Below the pieces are notes generated by a model that worked only from the letters and a program-made list of their open reading frames with translations, was not told where the DNA came from and made no database searches. A stretch of DNA of 64,000 nucleotides from JAIQGF01 sp051006995 (GTDB lineage: Bacteria > Acidobacteriota > Terriglobia > Terriglobales > Acidobacteriaceae). Both the position numbers and the translations under genes were made by a program. Of this stretch, positions 7,242 through 16,042 are shown one piece after another (the first letter of the stretch is position 1; the number at the start of each line of letters is the position of its first letter). The DNA lies in NCBI GenBank assembly GCA_051006995.1, contig JBPCSQ010000027.1:15333-79332 (forward strand). Direction: 5' to 3'.

Positions 7242-8624
7242 TCAGTCGCGGGCGAAGACCTCGGCGTCAGGGTCGGCGAAGAAGAAGCCGTGGAGGCGGC
7301 GGACGGCTTCGGGGACATCGTTCTCGTCAATCACGAAGGTGATGTTAATTTCCGAGGCGCCCTGGGAGATCATGCGCACGTTGATGTCGGCGATGGCGGT
7401 GAATACCTTGGCGGCGATGCCGGGCGTTTCGCGGATGTTCTCGCCCACCAGGCAAACGATAGCGTTGCGGCCGGAATATTTTACGTCGGCGATCTTCTCC
7501 AGGTCCGAGGCGATCGCGGGGATGGCTTCATTGGAATCCACGGTGAGCGAGACGCTGACCTCGGTGGTGGAGACCACGTCTACGGCGCAGTGGTGGCGGT
7601 CAAAGACATCGAAAATGGTTTTCAAAAAGCCGTGCGCGCCCAGCATGCGGGTAGCGACCACGTCCACGATGGTGATGCGCTTTTTGGCGGCGATGGCCTT
7701 GAAAGTGTTGCGGCAGTGCGGCGCGCGCGCGGTAATGCGCGTACCTTCATTCTCCGGATTGCGCGAGTTGAGCACCAGCACGGGAATATTCTTCTGCACC
7801 GCGGGCAGCAGCGTGGAAGGGTGCAGGACCTTGGCGCCGAAATAAGCCAACTCCGCCGCTTCCTCGAAGCCGATGGACTTGATGCGGAGAGCGTCGGGGC
7901 AGACGCCGGGGTCGGTGGTCATCATGCCATTGACGTCGGTCCAGATTTCAACGCGCTCGGCATCGAGGGCGGCGCCGACGATGGCGGCGGAAAAATCCGA
8001 GCCGCCGCGGCCGATGGTGGTGGTGATGCCCTCGCGGGTGGCGCCGATGAACCCGCCGAGCACCGGAACCTGTTTCTTTTCCAGCAGTGGACGCAAGCGG
8101 GCGCGCAGGTTGTCGTTGGTGTCGTCCATGTGCGGGATGGCCCTGCCGTGCGCGCCGTCGGTGATGATGCACTCGCGCGAGTCCACCAGGGTGGCGCGGA
8201 GGTTGCGGAGCCGGAAGGCGGTGGTCACCAGCTTGCTGGAAAGCCGTTCGCCGAAGGAGAGGACGTTGTCGGTGGTGCGGGGGGTGAGTTCACCGACGGC
8301 GGCAATGCCGCGCAGCAGGTCATCGAGGGAATCGAAATCGGACTCGAGCTCGCTGTGGATCTCGCCGAAGGTGGAAGTTCCCAACAGCTCGGAGGCGGCA
8401 TTGTAGTGGCGCTCGCGGACGGCGCGGGAGAGCTGGAGCGCGGTGTCGCGATCGCCGGCGCCGGCGGCGCGGGCCATGGCGACGAGCTGGTCGGTAACCT
8501 TGGCCATGGCGCTGACCACCACGATCGGGCCCTGCTGCAGGCGGGAGCAGACGATCTGCGCGGCGCGGTCAATGGCGGTGGAATCTTCCACCGAGGTGCC
8601 GCCGAATTTCATAACTACAGCCAT
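7242..8624 (-). CDS. lysC: Aspartate kinase
   Basis: The enzyme phosphorylates aspartate, opening the pathway to lysine, threonine and methionine. The 460-residue monofunctional form has the kinase N-terminus (KFGGTS at residues 6-11), the GRGGSDFSA nucleotide-binding loop near the middle, and two C-terminal ACT domains (about 305-460), so feedback inhibition by lysine or threonine is expected. No homoserine dehydrogenase domain is present. It starts with ATGGCTG right after a heptamer array (8626-8649). It lies between asd and dapB on the same strand, with repeat-containing gaps on both sides. Confidence 0.95.
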   Translation of the reverse strand: MAVVMKFGGTSVEDSTAIDRAAQIVCSRLQQGPIVVVSAMAKVTDQLVAMARAAGAGDRDTALQLSRAVRERHYNAASELLGTSTFGEIHSELESDFDSLDDLLRGIAAVGELTPRTTDNVLSFGERLSSKLVTTAFRLRNLRATLVDSRECIITDGAHGRAIPHMDDTNDNLRARLRPLLEKKQVPVLGGFIGATREGITTTIGRGGSDFSAAIVGAALDAERVEIWTDVNGMMTTDPGVCPDALRIKSIGFEEAAELAYFGAKVLHPSTLLPAVQKNIPVLVLNSRNPENEGTRITARAPHCRNTFKAIAAKKRITIVDVVATRMLGAHGFLKTIFDVFDRHHCAVDVVSTTEVSVSLTVDSNEAIPAIASDLEKIADVKYSGRNAIVCLVGENIRETPGIAAKVFTAIADINVRMISQGASEINITFVIDENDVPEAVRRLHGFFFADPDAEVFARD

Positions 8625-8625
8625 G

Positions 8626-8649
8626 AGCTATCAGCTCTCAGCTTTCAGC
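8626..8649 (-). repeat. Heptamer 5'-type array before lysC
   Basis: Just over three units of AGCTNTC on the plus strand abut the lysC start. In the sense of lysC they read GCTGAAA-GCTGAGA-GCTGATA, the same orientation as arrays before nuoB, the Rieske gene and HMG-CoA lyase. Confidence 0.8.
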
Positions 8650-8660
8650 AAGAACAATTT

Positions 8661-8843
8661 GCCGCAGATTAACGCGGATGAACGCGGATCAAGAACACGA
8701 AATTCTTGATGCCGCGCCTCTGGCGCTCACATAACTGGTCCAGCTTACCCACCGCTGCTGCGGTGGGCTAACGAATTCCGCCGCTCCGCGGCTACTGCGT
8801 TTTCAGCGATCTTGACCCGCGTTGATCTGCGATCATCCGCGGC
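8661..8843. repeat. Inverted pair of decamer arrays between asd and lysC
   Basis: Left arm 8661-8695 (units such as AACGCGGATG) and right arm 8811-8843 are imperfect reverse complements with a 10-bp period. They flank the composite element at 8711-8793. The right arm follows the asd stop on the minus strand and the left arm precedes lysC. Confidence 0.75.
8711..8793 (+). repeat. Composite palindromic element, copy 2
   Basis: GCCGCGCCTCTGGCGCT, then a CCCACCGC...GCGGTGGG hairpin, then GCTAACGAATTCCGCCGC and CGCGGCT. The order and much of the sequence are shared with 59983-60066. Confidence 0.8.
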
Positions 8844-8854
8844 AAAATGTTGTT

Positions 8855-9910
8855 TCAGTCTCCAAGGTAGCCCTGCGCTTTGAGCAGCTCGGCGTTGAGC
8901 AGGGCCGCCCCGGCGGCGCCGCGGATGGTGTTGTGCGACAGCGCGGTGAACTTCCAGTCGAGCACGCCGCAGGGACGGAGGCGGCCGAGGCTGACCGACA
9001 TGCCGGCGCCGCGGTCCACGTCGAAGCGCGGCTGCGGATGGTCGGGCGCGGCGTCGTAGAGGAGCGGCTGCTCGGGCGCGTTGGGGAGGCGCAACTCCTG
9101 CGGCACCGCCCGGAACGAGCGCCAGCACTCGATGATGTCGTCGGCGCGAGCCGGCTTGGCCAGCTTCACGGAAACCGACTCGGTGTGGCCGTCCTCCACG
9201 GCAACGCGGTTGCATTGCGCGCTCATGGCGAATTCGGCAGGACGGATGCGGGTGGCGTCGAGACGGCCGAGGAGCTTGCGCGTTTCCTGCTCCATCTTTT
9301 CTTCTTCGCCGGCGATGTGCGGGATGACGTTGCCCAGGATGTCGAGCGAGGCGACACCGGGATAACCCGCGCCGCTGACCGCCTGCATGGTGACGGCCAT
9401 CACCTTCTCCAGGCCAAAGCGATGGTGCAAGGGCGCCAGCGCCATCACCAGGCCGATGGCGGAACAGTTCGGATTCGTGACCACAAAGCCGCCGCTGTCC
9501 TGGCGCCAGCGCTGCGCATGCACCAGCTTGACGTGGTCGGGATTGACCTCGGGAATGACGAGGGGGACGTCGTCCTGCATGCGCAAGGCGCTGGAGTTGG
9601 TGACAACGGCGCAACCGTTGGCGGCGAAACGGGGCTCCAGGTCGCGGGCAAAGGCGGCGTCCAGGGCGGCAAAGATGACGCGCGGCGCGCCCTCCGGCGA
9701 CGCCGGAGAAACTTTCATGGAGGCCACACGCTCGGGAATGGGCGTCTTCAGGCGCCAGCGCGCGGCTTGCTCGTAGGCTTTTCCCTCGGAGCGGTCGGAG
9801 GCGGCCAGCCACGCGACCTCGAACCACGGGTGATGCTCCAGCAGTTGAATAAACCGCTGGCCGACCACGCCGGTGGCGCCGAGAATGCCCACGGGAATCT
9901 TGGTATTCAT
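8855..9910 (-). CDS. asd: Aspartate-semialdehyde dehydrogenase
   Basis: The enzyme reduces aspartyl phosphate to the semialdehyde at the branch point to lysine and threonine/methionine. The 351-residue protein has the N-terminal GILGATGVVGQ dinucleotide loop and the catalytic cysteine in NPNCSAIG (Cys149), with features of the archaeal/fungal-type Asd (HIAGEEEKMEQET segment, GLGRLRPCGVLDWKF-like C-terminus). The start at 9910 was chosen because MNTKIPVGILGATG begins the fold; the longer frame runs antisense to galT. It heads the minus-strand lysine group and is divergent from galT. Confidence 0.94.
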   Translation of the reverse strand: MNTKIPVGILGATGVVGQRFIQLLEHHPWFEVAWLAASDRSEGKAYEQAARWRLKTPIPERVASMKVSPASPEGAPRVIFAALDAAFARDLEPRFAANGCAVVTNSSALRMQDDVPLVIPEVNPDHVKLVHAQRWRQDSGGFVVTNPNCSAIGLVMALAPLHHRFGLEKVMAVTMQAVSGAGYPGVASLDILGNVIPHIAGEEEKMEQETRKLLGRLDATRIRPAEFAMSAQCNRVAVEDGHTESVSVKLAKPARADDIIECWRSFRAVPQELRLPNAPEQPLLYDAAPDHPQPRFDVDRGAGMSVSLGRLRPCGVLDWKFTALSHNTIRGAAGAALLNAELLKAQGYLGD

Positions 9911-10007
9911 GGTTGGCAGAATTTTACACGAACATTCCCGGACGCAGGACGCGCGGTGGTATGCTCCGCTGCTGCTGCCGTTGGCCGTTGGCGATTGGAG
10001 GCACTTC

Positions 10008-11024
10008 ATGCCGGAATTGAGGCAGAACCGGTTCACGAAAGAGTGGGTCATCATGGCGACGGAGCGCGCCAAGCGGCCGGAGGAGCTGCGGGTGCAGCGC
10101 GGCGACGTGAAGCCGCTGCCGCACTACTCGGAGAAGTGTCCGTTCTGCCCGGGCAACGAGCACCTGGCGCCGCCGGCGGTGGCGGTGCTGCCAGACGACG
10201 GCAAGTGGAAGGTGCGGGTGGTGCCGAACAAGTTCGCGGCGCTGGCGCGCGAGGGTCAACTGACGCGCAAGATTCACCGGTCGCAACGCTCGATGAACGG
10301 CATCGGCATTCACGACGTGATCGTGGAAACTCCCGACCACTCTCTGACCACGGCGCTGCTGCCGGTGGAACAGGTGGCGGACATCCTGCGCTGCTACCAG
10401 AAGCGGTTCACGGAAGTGAGCGCCGACCCGCGCATCGCGCACGTCACGATTTTCAAGAACCATGGGGCGGGCGCGGGCACCAGCCTGGAGCATCCGCACT
10501 CGCAGATGATCGGCGCGCCCGTGATTTCGTCGCAGGTGCGGCACCGGCTCTACGAGGCGCTGCGGCACTATGACGAATTCGGCGAGTGCATGTTCTGCGA
10601 AGCACTGAAGGAAGACCTGGAAGATCCGGTGCGCGTGGTGCTGACCAGCCAGCACTTTGTGTCGGTGGAGCCGTATGCGTCGGGCACTCCGTTCGCGACC
10701 TACATCTATCCGCGGCGGCACATGGCGAGCTTCGGCGATATCAACGAGGCCGAAATCGTTGATCTGGCGGGGGCGATGAAGACGGTGCTGGCGAAGCTGT
10801 ATGTCGGGCTGCAGAACCCGGATTTCAATTACGCCATCCGCACCGCGCCGCATGAGAGCGCGGGCGTGACCTATTACCACTGGTATCTGAGCATCATCCC
10901 GCGGCTGACACGGGTGGCGGGGTTCGAGCTGGGCTCGGGGATGTTCATCAACACCGTGCTGCCGGAGGCGGCGGCGGAGTTTTTGCGCAACCAGAAGGTG
11001 GATGCCATCGCCGCAGGAGCGTAA
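10008..11024 (+). CDS. galT: Galactose-1-phosphate uridylyltransferase
   Basis: GalT exchanges UMP between UDP-glucose and galactose-1-phosphate in the Leloir pathway; some relatives use ADP. The 338-residue protein of the HIT superfamily has zinc-binding CPFC (Cys44, Cys47) and the catalytic HPHSQ triad (His162 and His164), with a second CMFC pair around residue 199. The ATG at 10008 follows a GGAGG site and begins MPELRQNRFTKEWVIMA, the conserved start. It is divergent from asd and convergent with the AI-2E transporter, with an inverted nonamer array in the gap. No other gal gene is nearby. Confidence 0.92.
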   Translation: MPELRQNRFTKEWVIMATERAKRPEELRVQRGDVKPLPHYSEKCPFCPGNEHLAPPAVAVLPDDGKWKVRVVPNKFAALAREGQLTRKIHRSQRSMNGIGIHDVIVETPDHSLTTALLPVEQVADILRCYQKRFTEVSADPRIAHVTIFKNHGAGAGTSLEHPHSQMIGAPVISSQVRHRLYEALRHYDEFGECMFCEALKEDLEDPVRVVLTSQHFVSVEPYASGTPFATYIYPRRHMASFGDINEAEIVDLAGAMKTVLAKLYVGLQNPDFNYAIRTAPHESAGVTYYHWYLSIIPRLTRVAGFELGSGMFINTVLPEAAAEFLRNQKVDAIAAGA

Positions 11025-11046
11025 TTCCTCATCCAAATTTCTCGTT

Positions 11047-11141
11047 CAACACCGAGACACAGAGCTCACCGAGATTCACCGCGAAAGGCTTCAAAAAGGC
11101 TTGCTCGGTGATTCCTCAGCGCTCTCGGTGTCTTGGCGTTG
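11047..11141. repeat. Inverted pair of nonamer arrays between convergent genes
   Basis: Left arm 11047-11083 (CACCGAGACACAGAG type) follows galT; right arm 11104-11141 is its imperfect reverse complement and follows the AI-2E gene on the other strand. Both genes therefore carry the same 3'-type array in their own sense. Confidence 0.8.
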
Positions 11142-11152
11142 AAGCGGGTTGA

Positions 11153-12232
11153 TTACGCAACTTCCGACGGTGGAATGATGATTTCGTCGTCGCTCGGGCG
11201 CGGGGACTCCATGTAAGCGCGCCAGTGTCGCCAGACGATGCGCAGGCTGGCGATGATGGGAATCGAAAGATAAACGCCGACCACGCCGCCGATTTCCGCT
11301 CCCGACAGCACGGCAAACAGCGCTAGCAAAGGATGCAGCTCAGTGTGCCGCCCCATGATGCGCGGCGCGTTGACGTAGTCCTGCACGATCCGCCAGACTC
11401 CCAGGAAGGCGAGCACCAGCAGGATGTGGTTGTATCCGGTGGCGAGGGCGACGAACAGGATCAGCAAGGCGGCGACGAAGGGGCCAACCACAGGAATGAA
11501 TTCCAGCGCGCCACCGATGGCGCCGAGCGCGACCGCGTAAGGTACGCGCATCACCAGCAGTGCGCCGGTGTATACCACCCCGGAAAGCACGGCGAGGATC
11601 AACTGGGCGCGGATGAAGTGCGCCAGCATGATGTGGATGTCGCCGAGCACCGCATCCACAAATTCTTGCTGGCGGCGGCTCTTGACCAGGCCGACGATGT
11701 CGTCGGCGAAACCGCGTCCATCCTTGAGGAAGAAAACGCCGAGGATGGGCACCAGAACCAGCCACCAGGCGGACTTGGCGAGGCCGGCCAGGTGTTGCGC
11801 GAAGCGCTTGGCCCAGTCGAGCATCTCCTGCTGGTGGGAGGCGAGGAAGCGCTCGAGGCGGAGCTGGGTTTCGTAGCTCCAGCCGTGCTGGCTGCCGATG
11901 GTCCAGGCAATCTGGCCGCTGGCAAACTTCTGGAACATCTCGGGAAGAGTCTTTGCGAGGTGCTCGGCTTCGCGGGCCAGCCGCTGCCCGAGGAGAAAGC
12001 CGAGCAAGGCGAGCGCAATGGCAAAGCCGACGTAGACGACGGCGATGGCGCGGCCGCGAGTGTGGACGCGAGGCTCGGCGTAACAGACGAGAGGGTCAAT
12101 CAGGTAGGCAAAGAAGATCGAGAACAGGAAGGCGATCAGGATGTGGCCGGCGGCGTAAATGAAAGCCAGCACCGCAGCCACCACGAGGATGGTGAGCAGG
12201 ACCCGGCCGGTGCGTGCGTCGAACAGAGGCAA
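11153..12232 (-). CDS. AI-2E family transporter (PerM-like)
   Basis: A 359-residue membrane protein with about seven or eight hydrophobic segments, the family pattern of two N-terminal helices, a soluble amphipathic stretch (about residues 75-140), and the C-terminal segments PVVGPFVAALLILFVAL and GAEIGGVVGVYLSIPIIA. The superfamily includes the autoinducer-2 exporter TqsA and Na+/H+ antiporters; substrate cannot be inferred. The called start at 12232 is TTG with no clear ribosome site. The frame is open further upstream without an ATG, so the true start is uncertain. It follows the secreted protein gene at 12271 closely on the same strand. Confidence 0.85.
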   Translation of the reverse strand: MPLFDARTGRVLLTILVVAAVLAFIYAAGHILIAFLFSIFFAYLIDPLVCYAEPRVHTRGRAIAVVYVGFAIALALLGFLLGQRLAREAEHLAKTLPEMFQKFASGQIAWTIGSQHGWSYETQLRLERFLASHQQEMLDWAKRFAQHLAGLAKSAWWLVLVPILGVFFLKDGRGFADDIVGLVKSRRQQEFVDAVLGDIHIMLAHFIRAQLILAVLSGVVYTGALLVMRVPYAVALGAIGGALEFIPVVGPFVAALLILFVALATGYNHILLVLAFLGVWRIVQDYVNAPRIMGRHTELHPLLALFAVLSGAEIGGVVGVYLSIPIIASLRIVWRHWRAYMESPRPSDDEIIIPPSEVA

Positions 12233-12270
12233 CCAGCGGTTCGGATGCGAGTAGCGGGATGGGAGATGGC

Positions 12271-13005
12271 CTAGTCGCGAACAACCTCGGTGCGGTCGGC
12301 GGCGATGTAGATGCGCACCAGCTTGTGCTCGTCATCCAGCCAGAGGGCCCAATCGCTGCCTTCGGCCTGGAGGTTGAACCGAGTCAGGCGGCGCGGCTGG
12401 CCGTGAACGCTGACGGTCTCGGACCCGATGAACTCCAGGTTTACCAGCACCGAGGTGCGCTGGCGGGGAATCAGGGCGCCGTACTGTGCCTTGGAGAGCT
12501 TGCATTCGGTCTGGCCGGCCCGCTGCTGGCAACTCGAGCCCAGATAGCGCCAGGCCAGCAGTTCGCGCTGCGAGAAAAAGTAATCGTCGAGGATGACGGT
12601 GGAGGGCGGCAGGATATACGGCTGGTCCACCGGCTTCTCAGCGCCGGTCAGGGTCAGGTGCTCGACCAGAAACTGGTCCTGCGGTTCGATGACGGCCTGC
12701 GCCTTCGAGGGGCTGAGCTCGTTCCAACTGTAGCGGCGAAGGTCGCCGTTGGCGGCTAGCGTCATTTCCGAGGTCTGGTACGCCTTGGTAGCGTCCTCGA
12801 CCTTGAACTCGGAGCGCGTGATGCTGTTGTCGCCGGACTGCTCGATGCGGAAAGTCTCGGTCGCGACGCGCTTGCCGTCAATGAAGACGCCGAAGGAACC
12901 GGAATCGATGGTCTTGGCCGAGACCGCGATCTTCTTGTCTGCGGCACACAGCAGGGTGGCGCCGGCGACCAGCAGCAGCGCGAACAGACGAAGCGCGAAT
13001 TTCAT
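12271..13005 (-). CDS. Secreted protein of unknown function
   Basis: The 244-residue product has a clear signal peptide (FALRLFALLLVAGATLLCAAD) and then a beta-rich sequence beginning with a Phe-Gly-Val-Phe-Ile-Asp-Gly-Lys-Arg strand, with two cysteines near residue 170 that could form a disulfide (SCQQRAGQTEC). Periplasmic or outer-membrane-associated location is expected. The start overlaps the aroK stop by four bases (ATGA), so the two are translationally coupled, although nothing about shikimate synthesis explains the pairing. No function is claimed. Confidence 0.8.
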   Translation of the reverse strand: MKFALRLFALLLVAGATLLCAADKKIAVSAKTIDSGSFGVFIDGKRVATETFRIEQSGDNSITRSEFKVEDATKAYQTSEMTLAANGDLRRYSWNELSPSKAQAVIEPQDQFLVEHLTLTGAEKPVDQPYILPPSTVILDDYFFSQRELLAWRYLGSSCQQRAGQTECKLSKAQYGALIPRQRTSVLVNLEFIGSETVSVHGQPRRLTRFNLQAEGSDWALWLDDEHKLVRIYIAADRTEVVRD

Positions 13006-13544
13006 TCAGCTTTCCTCATTTCGGGCCGCAAGCACGCGGCAACTTCAGAGGCTACCTGCTCCGGCGTCTTGCCGGAGGTGTCCACAAGCAAGTCTGCCGC
13101 CATATAACCTGCGCGGCGGGCTTCGTACAATTGGCGAAATTGGTTCGCGTCGCGAGCCAGCGGGCGCTGCTCGGTGGGCGCGCAACGGCGGCGAAGTTCC
13201 TCGATGGGGGCGTCGAGCCAGACGCTGGTGAACCCCTGCTGGCGAAGCAGGGCGGCGTTGTCGGGCTGAACGAAAGCGCCGCCGCCCACCGCCAGCACCA
13301 GATTGAAATTCAGCATGGCAACCTGCTCGCGCAGCGTCTGGCGCTCCATTTCGCGAAAGGCAGGCTCGCCGAATTCCTCGAAGATCTGCTGGATCGTGCG
13401 GTGAAAGCGGCGGGAGAGTTGGTCGTCGAGATCGAGGAATTGGAAGTGCAGCGTATCAGCCAGAAGCTTTCCGACCGTAGTCTTGCCGGCGCCCATGAAT
13501 CCGACGAGCACGATGCGGCTACTGGAATTCAGTGATTCCTCCAA
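13002..13544 (-). CDS. aroK: Shikimate kinase
   Basis: AroK phosphorylates shikimate at O3 in aromatic amino acid synthesis. The 180-residue P-loop kinase has Walker A GFMGAGKTT (residues 15-23), the DLDD strand with the shikimate-binding Asp, the FREME segment and the GGG shikimate loop (AVGGGAF), and the lid RPLAR. The called start at 13544 is TTG; a GGAGGA sequence sits just inside it, so the true start could be a few codons downstream. It overlaps the next gene by four bases. A short heptamer array precedes it. Confidence 0.93.
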   Translation of the reverse strand: MEESLNSSSRIVLVGFMGAGKTTVGKLLADTLHFQFLDLDDQLSRRFHRTIQQIFEEFGEPAFREMERQTLREQVAMLNFNLVLAVGGGAFVQPDNAALLRQQGFTSVWLDAPIEELRRRCAPTEQRPLARDANQFRQLYEARRAGYMAADLLVDTSGKTPEQVASEVAACLRPEMRKAE

Positions 13545-13554
13545 CTGCGCTGTG

Positions 13555-13595
13555 GAGTCGCTAGTCCTTAGTCCCTAGTTGCTAACGCTCAACTC
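13555..13595 (-). repeat. Heptamer array before aroK
   Basis: Five or so degenerate units (TAGTCCT, TAGTCCC, TAGTTGC, TAACGCT on the plus strand) fill the gap between the DUF4097 gene and aroK. In the sense of aroK they read as a 5'-type ACTAAGG array. Confidence 0.65.
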
Positions 13596-13626
13596 TGACA
13601 ACTGGCGACCAGGGACGAGCGGCTCG

Positions 13627-14490
13627 CTACTGCTTTTTGACGCGGATTCTACCACTGAAGGTGCGCAGGCGGACCGAGGAAGCACCGGAGTTGGAAACGC
13701 CGCCGAAGGACTTGCCCTGCGCCAGCGACATGGTGGGGTGCGGTTGGGGCTGGAACGGGAAATCGTTTTCGACGCTGCCGCTGACGGTGCGCGCGGTGAT
13801 GTCCACCGACGCGTTGGCGGGAATGGCGACGTCAATGTTTCCGCTGTGGCTGCTGAGGGAGTACTCGCCGGCGCCGGCGAAGTCACCGCTGTAGTTGATG
13901 GCGCCGGTCGTGGTGTTGATGGAGAGCAGTTTGCTGGCGACGCCGTTCACGCTAATGGCGCCGCCGACGGAGGTCGCCTCCAGATATCCGGTGCTGAGGC
14001 CGGCCAGCGTGATCGGCCCGCCGATGGTGCGCACGCGCAGGTTATTACCAGCGACATCACGCACCGCGACCGAAGCGTTGTCGCCATCCACGCTGATGTC
14101 GCCCTTGAGGTCGTGCACGCTCACCGGACCCGCTGCCGTGTGCACGACGATGTTCGTTCCGGAGGGAACCTGGATGTCGTAGTCCACGCGGGCGTCCTCG
14201 CCGGTGGCCGGTTGCAGGAAATGGGTGCGAAGGTCCACGCGATTTCCGCTCTGCGCGCCGTCCACTTCAACCTTGGAAGAACGCGCAGTGGCTTCCACGA
14301 TCACTTGCGCCCCGCTACCCGGACGCACCGTGATGGAACCGCTGTTGTTGTTGACGGAAACCGTGGCGCCTTGGCCCACGGTATAGCGCAGCTCTTTCTT
14401 TTGCGCGATGGCGGCGGTGGAAAACAGCAGAACAGCCGCCGCGGCCAGCGCCACCCGATTGCGGACCTCGTGCTTGCGTGGAGAGGTCAT
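13627..14490 (-). CDS. DUF4097 adhesin-like beta-helix protein
   Basis: A 287-residue exported protein: a signal peptide (ALAAAAVLLFSTAAIAQ) is followed by repeated short strands of the type GxIxVxxxxGxVxVxxxxG, characteristic of the DUF4097 or putative-adhesin right-handed beta-helix family. It is the last gene of an operon with the anti-sigma factor and ECF sigma factor upstream, overlapping the anti-sigma stop by four bases. Envelope-stress-linked surface role is inferred from context; the molecular function of the family is not known. Confidence 0.82.
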   Translation of the reverse strand: MTSPRKHEVRNRVALAAAAVLLFSTAAIAQKKELRYTVGQGATVSVNNNSGSITVRPGSGAQVIVEATARSSKVEVDGAQSGNRVDLRTHFLQPATGEDARVDYDIQVPSGTNIVVHTAAGPVSVHDLKGDISVDGDNASVAVRDVAGNNLRVRTIGGPITLAGLSTGYLEATSVGGAISVNGVASKLLSINTTTGAINYSGDFAGAGEYSLSSHSGNIDVAIPANASVDITARTVSGSVENDFPFQPQPHPTMSLAQGKSFGGVSNSGASSVRLRTFSGRIRVKKQ

Positions 14491-15113
14491 TGCACGAAGC
14501 GCACCGCCAGCTCGTAAAGCATCGCTTTCTGCTGGTAAGCCTTCATCAGCATCAGGCGCGCGTCATCGTCGGCGGGATTCTGCTGCAGCGCCTGCCGGGC
14601 TTCGGCAATGGCGGCGTTTACCTGCTTGAGATTTGTCTCGTAGGTGGACGCCATGGCCGGGCGGGCGGTCGAAACCTGGGTCAGCACCTGCTGGTCATCC
14701 TGCTCGCCGGGAAGGGAAGCGGTCTGAACCGGCGCCGTGACGATGGCCACTTCCGAGCTTGGAGCGGCGGGTTGAACCCGCGTGCGCTGATAAAGGAAGG
14801 CCCCCAAGGCGAACAACAATACGGCGATGCCGACAATCCACGGTAGAGGACCGGATTTGGGTCCTAGAAGTCGCCCCCGAGCGCGGGCTGGCCGAATCAT
14901 TCCCTCGCGCTCCAACGATCCCTTGATACCGTCCCAGACGGCGGGCGACGGGTCCTCCATGGGCACGAGCAGCTTGGCCTGCTCGGCGATATAGCGCAGA
15001 TCTGCGACCAGGTCCGAACAGACGTGGCAATCCCGCAGGTGCGCTTCCTCCTCGCCGTTGCCCCCGGTCTCGATGATGTAGGGCAGAACCTTTTGAAATT
15101 CTGCGCAGGTCAT
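14487..15113 (-). CDS. Zinc-finger anti-sigma factor, membrane anchored
   Basis: The 208-residue protein starts with an anti-sigma zinc finger (His25, Cys29, Cys32 in HxxxCxxC, with Cys3 a possible fourth ligand). A single transmembrane helix lies at about residues 91-108, followed by a periplasmic part with a helical region (about 150-200). It should hold the adjacent ECF sigma factor (15160-15786) at the membrane until an envelope signal. It sits 46 bp downstream of the sigma gene and overlaps the DUF4097 gene. Confidence 0.86.
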   Translation of the reverse strand: MTCAEFQKVLPYIIETGGNGEEEAHLRDCHVCSDLVADLRYIAEQAKLLVPMEDPSPAVWDGIKGSLEREGMIRPARARGRLLGPKSGPLPWIVGIAVLLFALGAFLYQRTRVQPAAPSSEVAIVTAPVQTASLPGEQDDQQVLTQVSTARPAMASTYETNLKQVNAAIAEARQALQQNPADDDARLMLMKAYQQKAMLYELAVRFVQ

Positions 15114-15159
15114 GGCTTGTTCTCTCCCCTCACTGCTAACCCCTGTCGGAGCCCTGGAC

Positions 15160-15786
15160 TCAAGCCCGCTTGACGGCCTTTTCGGCTCTGCTGGTCTTGA
15201 GCAGGTCGCGCAGCTTCATGCGTGCTTTGTGGAGCTGCGACTTGCTGTTGCCGATGGAACATCCCATCATCTCGGCAATCTCGTTGTGTTCGTAGCCTTC
15301 AATATCGTGCAACACAAAAATAATGCGGTACCCGGGCGGCAGGCTCTCAATGGCGCGCTCCAGATTGACGCGGTCAATGGAGCCGGCGAGCACGTTATCG
15401 CGCGCCCCGATATCCTTCTTCGGCCCGTCCTCCTGCTGCGGCTCCAGGCTCTCTTCCAGAGAAACCTCGGGCAGGCCTTTCTTGCGCAGGTGCATCAGCA
15501 CCACGTTCACGGCCAACCGGTGCAGCCAGGTGGAGAACGCCGACTCGCCGCGGAAGGTGGCGATCTTGCGGTAAAGCTGCAAGAAGGCCTCCTGGGTCAG
15601 GTCTTCGGCCTCGGCCGTGTTGCCCGTCATGCGCAGGCAAAGCGAATAGACACGGCGTTTATGCAGGCCGTAAAGCCCTTCAAACGATTCCGAGTCACCC
15701 TGCTTGGCGCGGTCAATCGCCTCTGCCTCGGAGAGCCCGGATGCGATAGTTTTCTTTGGCTGTGTCAATGCCTTGTCAGGCCGCAC
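15160..15786 (-). CDS. ECF RNA polymerase sigma factor (RpoE-like)
   Basis: The 208-residue protein has region 2 (about 38-105: AEDLTQEAFLQLYRKIATF and STWLHRLAVNVVLMHLRKK) and region 4 (about 141-192: LPPGYRIIFVLHDIEGYEHNEIAEMMGCSIGNSKSQLHKAR). This is a group-typical RpoE-like factor directed to extracytoplasmic stress promoters. The downstream zinc-finger anti-sigma gene is its likely inhibitor. It heads a three-gene minus-strand operon. The 256 bp upstream contain the terminator of the preceding secreted protein gene and presumably its promoter. Confidence 0.92.
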   Translation of the reverse strand: MRPDKALTQPKKTIASGLSEAEAIDRAKQGDSESFEGLYGLHKRRVYSLCLRMTGNTAEAEDLTQEAFLQLYRKIATFRGESAFSTWLHRLAVNVVLMHLRKKGLPEVSLEESLEPQQEDGPKKDIGARDNVLAGSIDRVNLERAIESLPPGYRIIFVLHDIEGYEHNEIAEMMGCSIGNSKSQLHKARMKLRDLLKTSRAEKAVKRA

Positions 15787-15969
15787 TCATACGATGCGGC
15801 TAAGTAGCTGTTCGTTGTATTACTTCCGCGTCAATACCGGAGAAAGCGGGCCGAAAGCGGGTTCGGGACTGCCGGCCGGGAGATTAGATGCAGGAAACCC
15901 ATCCCGACGGTTCAAGCAGAGAGGCGGAAATGAGGAACTTTGGTTGCCTAGGACCATTGCCTAAAATCC

Positions 15970-16009
15970 AGCGAAAAGACCCCGCTCGCAGGTTCTCGAG
16001 CAGGGTCTT
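15970..16009 (-). terminator. Intrinsic terminator after the Arg/Asp-rich secreted protein
   Basis: Thirteen-base arms with one mismatch (15976-15988 and 15997-16009) enclose an eight-base loop. On the minus strand the stem ends in AAGAC...GTCTT followed by TTTTCGC. It lies 33 bp after the stop at 16043. Confidence 0.75.
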
Positions 16010-16042
16010 CGCCAGCGGCCAAGATTCCGGCCAGCTTGAAAC

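Noticed and set aside
7218..8672. 484-codon plus-strand frame opposite lysC
   Set aside because: Antisense shadow of aspartate kinase; Gly/Ala/Asp-rich without domains, and lysC has all family motifs on the other strand.
8822..10573. 583-codon plus-strand frame spanning asd and galT
   Set aside because: Passes through two well-supported genes in other frames or strand; no motif recognised.
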